DNA of 5,021 nt. It comes from Xanthobacteraceae bacterium (GTDB lineage Bacteria > Pseudomonadota > Alphaproteobacteria > Rhizobiales > Xanthobacteraceae). Made by a program: the position numbers and the translations under genes. Position 1 is the stretch's first letter, and each line of letters begins with the position of its first letter. The DNA lies in NCBI GenBank assembly GCA_030037185.1, contig JASHRR010001370.1:1-5021 (forward strand), read 5' to 3'. The notes below the pieces were generated by a model, which searched no databases, was not told the origin of the DNA, and was given only the letters and a program-made list of their open reading frames with translations. Of this stretch, positions 1-5,021 are shown piece by piece.

Positions 1-196
1 AATGATCGACGTGATCATGAATGAGCCGCCGCCGCGCCTCGCTGATCGCTTTCTCGACCGCATACAGCTGCTGCGCCAAATCAAGGCAGCTTCGCCCTTC
101 GTCGAACATGGCGATGACGCGACGCACATGTCCTTGCGCGCGTTTGAGCCGCTTGACGATATCGGGATGCGATGCGTGAATAGGGTTCTCTGACAT
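1..196 (-). CDS. CsoR/RcnR/FrmR-family metal-sensing transcriptional repressor (5' part, runs off the left edge)
   Basis: The minus strand from the ATG at 196-194 reads 65 codons to the window edge and starts MSENPIHASHPDIVKRLKRA. It fits the all-helical DUF156 (CsoR/RcnR/FrmR/InrS) repressor family: the basic RLKRAQGHVRRV helix near residues 16-27, the EGRSC segment with Cys37, and a helix ending RRRLIHDHVDH at 55-65. Family members bind DNA as tetramers and release it on binding Cu(I), Ni/Co or formaldehyde. Cys37 and His62 are 25 residues apart, the family ligand spacing. The third ligand would be residue 66; its codon is cut, but its first base is T, which excludes His (RcnR) and allows Cys (CsoR, InrS). 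Copper sensing is favoured by the neighbouring operon, but nickel or cobalt sensing of the InrS/DmeR kind is not excluded. Upstream in-frame codons give no family sequence, so this start is sound. About 25-30 residues probably lie outside the window. Confidence 0.9.
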   Translation of the reverse strand, partial: MSENPIHASHPDIVKRLKRAQGHVRRVIAMFDEGRSCLDLAQQLYAVEKAISEARRRLIHDHVDH

Positions 197-202
197 AGCA
201 CA

Positions 203-230
203 AGTGTATCCCGTCCGGGGGTTAGGACAA
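203..230 (-). promoter_or_regulatory. Candidate promoter of the CsoR-like gene
   Basis: Read on the minus strand, a -35-like TTGTCC (230-225) and a -10-like TACACT (208-203) are separated by 16 bases. Each matches the sigma-70 consensus at 4 of 6 positions. Nearly all of the spacer is filled by the operator-like element at 207-225, an arrangement that suits autorepression. The -10 box ends six bases before the ATG, so transcription would begin at or next to the start codon. This is called by eye and has not been measured. Confidence 0.4.
207..225. promoter_or_regulatory. Operator-like element 1 (TATCCCG-N5-GGGTTAG)
   Basis: TATCCCGTCCGGGGGTTAG is an imperfect palindrome: the half-sites TATCCC and GGGTTA match at five of six positions when one is inverted. 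CsoR/RcnR-family operators are typically C/G tracts flanked by TA-containing ends, and this element has that form. It lies between the candidate -35 and -10 boxes of the repressor gene. A second copy with nearly the same arms lies in the opposite orientation at 300-319. The role as an operator is inferred. Confidence 0.45.
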
Positions 231-299
231 TCGGCCCAAGGCCAAAATCTTTGATTCCCTGAATGCAAGTGGTTTTTCCTGTAGTGACAGGGATGAGAG

Positions 300-319
300 C
301 TAACCCCTACCCCGGGATA
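300..319. promoter_or_regulatory. Operator-like element 2 (inverted copy of element 1)
   Basis: CTAACCCCTACCCCGGGATA is the reverse complement of TATCCCG-GGGTAG-GGGTTAG. It shares both seven-base arms with the element at 207-225, but with a six-base instead of a five-base spacer. Nested inside it and one base beyond is a near-perfect 14-base palindrome, CTACCCCGGGATAG (307-320), which is also a plausible binding core. It lies just upstream of a -10-like TATACT on the plus strand (335-340). It could therefore control a rightward promoter, or act with element 1 as a distal operator. Confidence 0.4.
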
Positions 320-529
320 GATAGGGTGGGCCACTATACTGTTGGGATGGAAATCGCCTCCTTCGGGTCGCCCCAGATCCCGCCGCCCTGATCCTCGCCG
401 AGCCGTTGCCACGATGCAGGCCGGCGCCGGCTGAATGCGATGGGATCATCGCGCGGCTTTAGGGATCAATCGGCATAAGCGATTGCTCCGGATCGGACGT
501 GTGAGACCACAAGGTTAATCGATCGGCGT

Positions 530-566
530 GGCCGCGCTCCCGTTTCTCAGTCGGTTGAGCGCGGCC
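530..566. repeat. Perfect 10-bp inverted repeat, possible transcript-end stem
   Basis: GGCCGCGCTC (530-539) and GAGCGCGGCC (557-566) are exact reverse complements, separated by 17 bases. The loop could add three more pairs (CCG 540-542 with CGG 552-554). The stem is very stable and lies about 150 bases beyond the stop of the last operon gene. No T-run follows on either strand, so it is not a canonical intrinsic terminator. It might stabilise a 3' end or mark an old element boundary. Confidence 0.4.
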
Positions 567-669
567 GGAATTACAGAGGCAGACAAATCACACCCGACCT
601 GCGCCCCTATGCGCCAGGGTGGACGAAATTCCAGTCGCACAGAACACCGACGCTCAGGTGAAGCAATTG

Positions 670-698
670 CGCACCTGCCGGCGCCGCAAAAAGGTGCG
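670..698. repeat. 7-bp inverted repeat just after the operon's last stop codon
   Basis: CGCACCT (670-676) pairs exactly with AGGTGCG (692-698) around a 15-base GC-rich loop. It begins 17 bases after the stop of the MsrQ-like gene in the direction of transcription. The T-run on the minus strand lies inside the loop rather than after the stem, so this is at best a weak or factor-assisted terminator. Confidence 0.25.
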
Positions 699-714
699 GG
701 CGCGGATGGCTGAC

Positions 715-1566
715 TTAGCGCGGCCAGGCGATTGTCGAGGTATTCAGCGACAAACGACGTTTGCCGAGCGCTCCAAGGGCCACCAGAAGCCCAAGTCCAA
801 GGATCCTCCACATCGGCGGGGTGCCAAGGTTAAATGTGAAATAGATGTCGAGAATCTCTGATGGCTCATAGTGCTGGTAGGCCCAAATCCAGCCGACTTG
901 CAGAACCGCCGTGAAAACAGACGCCGCAATGGCGAGCAACGCCAGGGCACCGGCATTCGTGCCAAGCCCGCGGCGATTAAGCACTCTCCATCCGATGAGC
1001 CAGAAGAATATTCCGCTCATCAAGAACTGCTCGGGGTATATGTCTGGAGATAGCAGGTAGTGAATGACCGCCAACCCCGCAATCACGTAGATCGCGTTGT
1101 GCAGCCGCTGCCAGCCTTTGGCTCCCATCCACTGAACGGCGGCATCGAGTGACGTCGCACCCAAGGCCGCCATACCAAAGGTCGAGACGAGCGCCAGAGT
1201 CAAAGAAACCCTGGTCGCCATCTCATGGACGATCGACGCAAAGTTCCAGAACCGCAGCGCGAAATAGATGATCACGTGTGCGATCGTGTAGGCGAGCGCG
1301 GTCACGCCAATCATTCGCCGAACGATGATGAGTCGCCCCCAGCCGAATATCTTTAAAATCGGCGTTATCGCCAAGGCCACCATTAACAACACCAACGCCA
1401 ACAAACCCGACCAGTACGTCATCCCACCCAAGGGCACTGGCCCAAACTGCTCTGTGATGACCTGATCGAGGAGCCAAATCCCTGGCACAAACATCAGTGC
1501 GAAGGTGCTTGCCTTCAGCAAGGAAAATCCCTGAGCTCGATCTTGCCACGGCCAAATCACTTGCAT
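715..1566 (-). CDS. MsrQ/YedZ-like ferric-reductase-type haem membrane protein
   Basis: The predicted product has 283 residues from the ATG at 1566, opening MQVIWPWQDRAQGFSLLK. It is an integral membrane protein of the ferric reductase-like transmembrane superfamily. It aligns by eye with E. coli MsrQ, the cytochrome b that passes electrons to the periplasmic methionine sulfoxide reductase MsrP. Shared landmarks are ALAITPILKIFGW at about 64-76, His97 in TIAHV, His156 in QRLHNAIYV and His169 in AVIHYLL. In MsrQ the three corresponding His residues ligate haem. About eight hydrophobic segments are visible (near 18-36, 52-70, 85-105, 121-139, 158-173, 180-197, 206-229 and 253-268). The last two lie beyond the end of the 211-residue E. 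coli protein. The frame stays open upstream to a TTG at 1692 and reads into a copD-like stub, so a 325-residue fusion is possible. I chose 1566 because family similarity starts there and GGGTGA lies a few bases upstream. No msrP is in view, so the electron acceptor is unknown. Confidence 0.8.
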   Translation of the reverse strand: MQVIWPWQDRAQGFSLLKASTFALMFVPGIWLLDQVITEQFGPVPLGGMTYWSGLLALVLLMVALAITPILKIFGWGRLIIVRRMIGVTALAYTIAHVIIYFALRFWNFASIVHEMATRVSLTLALVSTFGMAALGATSLDAAVQWMGAKGWQRLHNAIYVIAGLAVIHYLLSPDIYPEQFLMSGIFFWLIGWRVLNRRGLGTNAGALALLAIAASVFTAVLQVGWIWAYQHYEPSEILDIYFTFNLGTPPMWRILGLGLLVALGALGKRRLSLNTSTIAWPR

Positions 1567-1623
1567 GTGCGTCACCCGTTTCTTAAAGCCGCACCTGCGG
1601 CACTCCGTGTCAGCGTGCTGGTT

Positions 1624-1692
1624 GAACGCCACAGCCACCGAGGTGGTCGCGGCGAAATGAATGGCCCGGATGAGGATCAGCGGGCCAAGCAA
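1624..1692 (-). pseudogene. copD: 5' remnant of copD, in frame with the MsrQ-like gene
   Basis: Starting at a TTG 26 bases after the copC stop, the minus strand reads LGPLILIRAIHFAATTSVA followed by VAF. This looks like the first transmembrane helix of CopD, the inner-membrane copper-uptake protein that usually follows copC; the RAIHFAA core is characteristic. Family similarity stops after about 23 residues, and a ~20-residue linker (NQHADTECRRCGFKKRVTH, residues 24-42) leads in frame into the MsrQ-like protein. CopD domains normally span several more membrane helices, so copper-uptake function is presumably lost. No Shine-Dalgarno sequence is evident before the TTG. It could be a translated N-terminal helix of a fusion protein or an untranslated relic. 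The copD assignment rests on recognition of a short segment. Confidence 0.5.
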
Positions 1693-1718
1693 AGCTGCGC
1701 ACTTGCGAGAGCTGACCG

Positions 1719-2096
1719 CTATTCGCCGACCTTGAACGTGAAATCACCATTTACTCTGTGCGTGTCGGCGGATACCGCTCGCCACTCTACTTTGTAGAGG
1801 CCAGGTTCCAAGTCCGGCAGTGAAACCCGAATGACCCTCCGGTCCTTTTTATCGACCGCGCCGTTGCCCTTATCGATCTGTTTGCCGGCGGCATCCCGCA
1901 CGACGACCGAGCTTAATGCGCCCTCTAGCCTCTCGCTAAAATGAAGAGTTACTTCACTTGGAGCTTTGCCGACATTGCCGCCCGCGGCCGGCTCGGCTCG
2001 AATGAGCTGCGCGTGGGCGCTCGCCGTTACGACGCCAGCAAGCAGCAACAAAACGGATGACCCGGTGAGAACGGCGGCTGAACGTAGCGTTGACAT
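1719..2096 (-). CDS. copC: CopC periplasmic copper-binding protein
   Basis: The product has 125 residues. A signal peptide (hydrophobic core about 8-23) ends TASA, so cleavage leaves His28 as the first mature residue (HAQLIRAEPA). In CopC proteins this N-terminal His, together with the Asp and His of a C-terminal segment, forms the very tight Cu(II) site. Here they are Asp111 and His113 in SADTHRVNG, and the typical FxV-type end (DFTFKVGE) follows. The Met-rich loop that binds Cu(I) in Pseudomonas CopC is missing: the 40-52 region has no Met, which suggests a Cu(II)-only (C0-1) form. AGGAGG lies five bases before the ATG. The gene starts 20 bases after the cusF-like gene. CopC normally hands copper to CopD, but only a copD stub follows here, so the protein may simply bind or buffer copper in the periplasm. 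Confidence 0.92.
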   Translation of the reverse strand: MSTLRSAAVLTGSSVLLLLAGVVTASAHAQLIRAEPAAGGNVGKAPSEVTLHFSERLEGALSSVVVRDAAGKQIDKGNGAVDKKDRRVIRVSLPDLEPGLYKVEWRAVSADTHRVNGDFTFKVGE

Positions 2097-2116
2097 AAGA
2101 GCCTCCTGAGATTGAG

Positions 2117-2413
2117 TTACTGGGATTTTTTGATCTTCGTCACAGTGTATTGGCCATTCACTTGCTCGGCATCGAACTTGATCTTATTGCCCGCTTTGAC
2201 GGCCTTGAGCATCGCTGGGTCTTGTGCCTTGTAGACCATGGTCATGCCGGTCTCCATTCCAAGCCTCTTCGCGGGACCGTGCTTGATGGTGATTTTACCG
2301 CTGGATTGATCGACCTTGATGACTTGCCCTTCGATCAGGTCAGCCTGGGCGATAGCGCCTTGCGATCCGAGGGATAGGGTAAGGGCCAGAATGAGGGGTG
2401 GAATTGCTTTCAT
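2117..2413 (-). CDS. CusF-type periplasmic copper-binding protein
   Basis: The product has 98 residues, with a signal peptide to about residue 22-24 (cut near AIA or AQA) and a small OB-fold CusF domain after it. The metal-site region is ITIKHGPAKRLGMETGMTMV (41-60). His45, Met57 and Met59 correspond to His36, Met47 and Met49 of E. coli CusF, which bind Cu(I)/Ag(I) and deliver it to the CusCBA pump. The Trp of E. coli CusF (Trp44), which caps the metal by a cation-pi contact, has no counterpart; Met53 lies nearby. AQDPAML at 63-69 is typical of the alphaproteobacterial branch. AAGGAG lies seven bases before the ATG. Position directly between the oxidase and copC genes supports a role in periplasmic copper handling. 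I do not assign the symbol cusF because the Trp ligand is absent and no cusAB is visible. Confidence 0.88.
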   Translation of the reverse strand: MKAIPPLILALTLSLGSQGAIAQADLIEGQVIKVDQSSGKITIKHGPAKRLGMETGMTMVYKAQDPAMLKAVKAGNKIKFDAEQVNGQYTVTKIKKSQ

Positions 2414-2433
2414 GTTTCTTCTCCTTTCTCCCG

Positions 2434-3810
2434 TCAGCGGTGTGATTTAGGGGTTGTTCTTAAGACCTTTTGATTTGCTGTCCTGGGATAGGCTGAGGGG
2501 CTCTCAGACCGAGGGACAGGCTGCTCCGTCGCAAGTTTGATCTCGTATGCGACGGTCCCCTCGGGATTCTCGTATGGACCTGGATCGCCATAGTCGTTGG
2601 CGCCAAGGCCTTCACGAACTTTGAAGACAGTGAACATTCCGCCCATTTCGATAGGCCCGAACTGCCCAAAGCCCGTCATCATCGGCAGCGTGTTGTCAGG
2701 CATCGGCATTTCCATCGATCCCATATCGGCCATGCCGCCGGTGCCCATTGGATGGAAGTCCGGGATGATCTGTCGAGCTCTCGCGAGTTCCTTTTGGTTC
2801 ACGCCTATGAAATTTCGGGTGTTGTGGCCCATCGCGTTCATAGCGTGATGCGACTTGTGGCAGTGGAAGGCCCAGTCGCCGGGAGCATCGGCGACCACCT
2901 CGAAGGCGCGGATAGCGCCCACCGGAACGTCGGTGGTCGTTTCAGGCCATCGCGCGCTCTCGGGAATCCAACCACCATCCGTACAGGTCACGGTAAAACT
3001 GTAATTGTGAAGGTGGATCGGATGATTGGTCATGGTCAGGTTTCCGATGCGCACGCGCACTCGGTCCCTGAGACCCACTGGAAGAGGGTCAATTCCGGGG
3101 AAAACACGGGCGTTCCAGGTCCACATGTTGAAGTCGGTCATCTCGGCGACCTTCGGCAGATAGGTGCCTGGATCGATGAGGTACGAGCTCATCACGAATA
3201 CGAAATCACGATCGACCCGGTGGAGTTTTGGGTCGCGCGGATGAACCACGAACATACCCATCATGCCCATCGCCATCTGCACCATCTCGTCGGAGTGCGG
3301 GTGGTACATGAAGCTGCCGCTACGCTTGAGCTCGAACTCGTAAACGAAGGTCTTTCCTGGATCGATGTGCGGCTGCGTGAGTCCGCCAACGCCATCCATG
3401 CCGTTGGGCACCGCCATGCCGTGCCAGTGCACGGTGGTGTGCTCGGGCAGCTTGTTGGTTACGAAGATGCGGACCTTGTCGCCCTCCACCGCCTCGATGG
3501 TGGGCCCTGGCGACTGACCGTTGTAACCCCAAAGATACGCTTTCATGCCGGGGGCGAATTCACGGACTACAGGCTCGGCCACCAGGTGGAATTCCTTCCA
3601 GTCACCATTCATCCGCCAAGGCAGCGTCCAGCCATTCAAGGTCACCACCGGCTGATAATCCGGCCCGTTCGATGGGAACAGCGGCGGCTGCATCGTATTC
3701 GTTGCGGTCGTTGGTGCCTCTGGAATACTTGCAGCCTGCACGCGACCGCTGATGGCGCTCGCGCCTATCAGCGCAGCTCCCGCTCCTAACAGATTTCTTC
3801 GCGAGAACAT
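2434..3810 (-). CDS. Tat-exported multicopper oxidase, likely periplasmic cuprous oxidase
   Basis: The product has 458 residues and starts with a twin-arginine signal (SRRNLLG at 3-9, then a hydrophobic stretch to about 20), so it should be exported folded by Tat. All four copper-ligand clusters are present: HWHG at 128-131, HPH at 170-172, HPIHLH at 263-268 and HCHKSHHAMNAM at 316-327. The last supplies the type 1 copper ligands Cys317 and His322 and the axial Met327. Only 91 residues separate the second and third clusters, too few for the middle domain of a CueO-type enzyme. This spacing resembles two-domain oxidases with type 1 copper in domain 2 only. Residues 355-392 are rich in Met (MGTGGMADMGSMEMPMP), as is MAMGMMGM at 179-186, fitting Cu(I) binding and oxidation. 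AAGGAGG lies five bases before the ATG, and the tolC-like stop is 19 bases upstream. Database names such as copper oxidase or CopA-like would fit; laccase activity cannot be judged. Confidence 0.93.
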   Translation of the reverse strand: MFSRRNLLGAGAALIGASAISGRVQAASIPEAPTTATNTMQPPLFPSNGPDYQPVVTLNGWTLPWRMNGDWKEFHLVAEPVVREFAPGMKAYLWGYNGQSPGPTIEAVEGDKVRIFVTNKLPEHTTVHWHGMAVPNGMDGVGGLTQPHIDPGKTFVYEFELKRSGSFMYHPHSDEMVQMAMGMMGMFVVHPRDPKLHRVDRDFVFVMSSYLIDPGTYLPKVAEMTDFNMWTWNARVFPGIDPLPVGLRDRVRVRIGNLTMTNHPIHLHNYSFTVTCTDGGWIPESARWPETTTDVPVGAIRAFEVVADAPGDWAFHCHKSHHAMNAMGHNTRNFIGVNQKELARARQIIPDFHPMGTGGMADMGSMEMPMPDNTLPMMTGFGQFGPIEMGGMFTVFKVREGLGANDYGDPGPYENPEGTVAYEIKLATEQPVPRSESPSAYPRTANQKVLRTTPKSHR

Positions 3811-3829
3811 GCATGCCTCCTTGCTTGGT

Positions 3830-5021
3830 TCATTCGCCCCCTGCGATGGCCAACCCGGTTGGGATGCGCGATGTCTCGCCGGTGTTGTCCGTCACGCCGC
3901 CACCGGCTATGGCAGCCGTGAGATTGGCGTTTGCCAGCCAGAAATCGCGTTGCACCTCGATGGCCGCGATGTTCACGGTGACGCGCTGTCGCGCTTCAGT
4001 CAGCAACGAGAAAACATCGATCTGCATTGCCCCATAGCGCAGCATCGTCTCGTCCGTGATGACTTGACGGAGCGGCAAAACCCGGTTGCGGTAATGAGTG
4101 GCGATATCGTAGGTAGATCGATAAAGCCGGTAGGCTTCGCGCGCTTCCGACCGAACGTTCACGGCTCTCTCGGTGAGCCGGTTCACCGCTGCCATGTAAG
4201 CCTCGCCGGCTTGATGCAACCGGGTCGCGCCGAAATCGAAGATCGGCACCTCGAACTCGACATCAACTCCGCCGCCGGTGCCACTGGCCACGCCCGGTTC
4301 GCGCTGCGTCCGCGAGATGCCGGCGACATCGAGCAGATTGATGAACCGCGTCGCATTGGTAAGCCCATAGGACTTGGCGAGCGCATCGACCTCGATGCGG
4401 GTGATCTGGAGATCGACGCGCCGTCGGACCGCCTCGACCTCGATCATTGGCGCGCTCTTCGGTTGCTTGGGTACGGTGGGCAGCGCCTGAGGGAGCTTGA
4501 ATCCGATCTCGCTGCCCCACAGCCCGAGGGAGCGGACCAAGGCCTCACGCTCGCTTGCCGCCTGCTGCCGCGCTGTCGCTAGTTGGGCCGACAGCTCGGC
4601 GTAGAATGACTGCTCGCGCGCCTGGTCGAGCTTGCTCATAGCGCCGGTTTCGCCAAGCTCCTTGGCGATCTTTGCCGACGTTTCGGCCGCAGAGGTGGCC
4701 TGGCTTAAGAATGTCACCAATTGTCGTGACGCGACCGCGCGGTAATAATTGCGCCGCGTTTCAACACCGACGTGCAACGTCTCCTCGACTGCCTGTAGCT
4801 GGGCTTGACGGAAACGCTCAGCCGCGAGATCGGCCCGTGCCGGTAGTGTGGCCACCGCCAGGATGTCCCCGATGATTCCGCCTTCGATATCAAGCTCGAC
4901 AGGGGTCGATAGGTGGCTCAACGAAAAAGACGGGTTGGGTGGAAGGCTTGCGGCGATTTTCTCAGCTTCGGCGAGGCCAAGGTCGTTATAGGCGGCTTGC
5001 AATCCCTTATTGTTCAACAAC
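3830..5021 (-). CDS. TolC-family outer-membrane efflux protein (C-terminal part, runs off the right edge)
   Basis: About 396 residues are visible, up to the stop at 3830. The first whole codon is TTG (Leu), followed by LNNKGLQAAYNDLGLAEAEK, an internal segment of TolC-type proteins. The true start and the signal peptide or lipobox therefore lie to the right of the window. Two outer-membrane-factor repeats are visible, roughly residues 1-180 and 190-375. Each has a periplasmic coiled-coil helix pair and a strand segment; the second contains VEFEVPIFDFG (254-264) and RYGAMQIDVFSLLTEARQ (328-345), typical landmarks. Such proteins trimerise into a channel that exports substrates for RND pumps (CusC/CzcC-like). 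The copper genes downstream suggest metal export; the inner-membrane and adaptor partners would lie outside the window. The oxidase start follows 19 bases after the stop, so the two are co-transcribed. Confidence 0.92.
   Translation of the reverse strand, partial: LLNNKGLQAAYNDLGLAEAEKIAASLPPNPSFSLSHLSTPVELDIEGGIIGDILAVATLPARADLAAERFRQAQLQAVEETLHVGVETRRNYYRAVASRQLVTFLSQATSAAETSAKIAKELGETGAMSKLDQAREQSFYAELSAQLATARQQAASEREALVRSLGLWGSEIGFKLPQALPTVPKQPKSAPMIEVEAVRRRVDLQITRIEVDALAKSYGLTNATRFINLLDVAGISRTQREPGVASGTGGGVDVEFEVPIFDFGATRLHQAGEAYMAAVNRLTERAVNVRSEAREAYRLYRSTYDIATHYRNRVLPLRQVITDETMLRYGAMQIDVFSLLTEARQRVTVNIAAIEVQRDFWLANANLTAAIAGGGVTDNTGETSRIPTGLAIAGGE

Larger units (their letters stand above)
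197..714. other. Intergenic region with regulatory elements, no convincing gene
   Basis: This 518-base stretch separates the end of the MsrQ-like gene from the start of the CsoR-like gene, both on the minus strand. The first ~140 bases beside the repressor gene hold the two operator-like elements, the candidate promoter and a small perfect hairpin CCTGT-agtg-ACAGG (278-291). The rest holds two GC-rich inverted repeats (530-566 and 670-698). Open frames here (for example 515-811 minus and 528-713 plus) have low-complexity Arg/Ser/Ala-rich translations without recognisable motifs. I saw no 3' remnant of copD, no tRNA and no canonical terminator with a T-run. Confidence 0.6.

Noticed and set aside
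2..193. A 63-codon plus-strand open frame at the left edge
   Set aside because: It is the exact antisense of the CsoR-like gene, whose minus-strand reading matches a known family.
278..291. Small perfect hairpin CCTGT-agtg-ACAGG as a terminator
   Set aside because: The stem is only five pairs. The adjacent T-run precedes it on the plus strand and is an A-run after it on the minus strand, so neither direction gives a terminator.
515..811. A 98-codon minus-strand frame overlapping the end of the MsrQ-like gene, and plus-strand frames at 528-713 and 619-861
   Set aside because: No motif, signal sequence or ribosome binding site is evident, and composition is Arg/Ser/Ala-rich. Nearly 100 bases of the minus-strand frame lie inside a confident gene.
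1223..1555. A 110-codon minus-strand frame inside the MsrQ-like gene
   Set aside because: It is out of frame with a membrane protein that has clear haem His residues, and its translation resembles nothing.
1719..1760. Possible upstream start for the copD-like frame inside the end of copC
   Set aside because: The frame is open back to a stop near 1744-1746 but contains no ATG or GTG; the TTG at 1692 is the only usable start.
2752..3789. A 345-codon open frame on the plus strand, opposite the multicopper oxidase gene
   Set aside because: Its translation is His/Arg/Val-rich with no domain, and it lies wholly antisense to a gene with all four copper motifs. This is a common effect of codon bias in GC-rich genes.
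3752..4582. A 276-codon open frame on the plus strand, opposite the tolC-like gene
   Set aside because: It spans two genes in antisense, has no recognisable motif, and the opposite strand gives a clear TolC-family protein.
1..5021. CRISPR array, tRNA, rRNA or insertion sequence
   Set aside because: No regularly spaced repeats, no tRNA-like cloverleaf or conserved loops, and no transposase frame or terminal repeat with target duplication were seen on either strand.

Overview
The window is a GC-rich stretch carrying a periplasmic copper-handling operon, read entirely from the minus strand. Protein style points to an alphaproteobacterium, probably Hyphomicrobiales (Bradyrhizobium/Rhodopseudomonas-like). 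The clues are the wording of the multicopper oxidase metal sites, the CusF-like protein with Met in place of Trp, and the N-terminus of the MsrQ-like protein. The taxon is an inference from family resemblance; no search was possible.

Layout, in transcription order (right to left). (1) 5021-3830: a TolC-type outer-membrane efflux protein, cut by the window edge. (2) 3810-2434: a Tat-exported multicopper oxidase with two-domain spacing of its copper ligands and a Met-rich C-terminal region. (3) 2413-2117: a small secreted CusF-type copper chaperone. (4) 2096-1719: CopC, with the His-1/Asp/His Cu(II) site. (5) 1692 to about 1624: a short in-frame stretch that looks like the first ~23 codons of copD, the usual partner of copC. 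(6) 1566-715: an MsrQ/YedZ-like haem membrane protein, in frame with the copD stub. Gaps between genes 1 to 4 are about 20 bases, and genes 2, 3 and 4 each have a good Shine-Dalgarno sequence, so this is almost certainly one transcript.

Positions 197-714 hold no convincing gene. They contain two inverted copies of a TATCCCG-N5/6-GGGTTAG element, a candidate promoter whose spacer coincides with one copy, and two GC-rich inverted repeats. From 196 to the left edge, also on the minus strand, lies the first 65 codons of a CsoR/RcnR-family metal-sensing repressor, cut by the window start.

How the genes fit together: the oxidase would oxidise Cu(I) in the periplasm, CusF and CopC would bind or pass on copper, and the TolC protein would be the outer-membrane exit for an efflux pump encoded to the right of the window. 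The CsoR-like protein would repress its own promoter until metal binds. The most unusual points are the replacement of copD by an MsrQ-like gene fused to a copD stub, with no msrP in view, and the paired inverted operator-like elements upstream of an apparently leaderless repressor gene.
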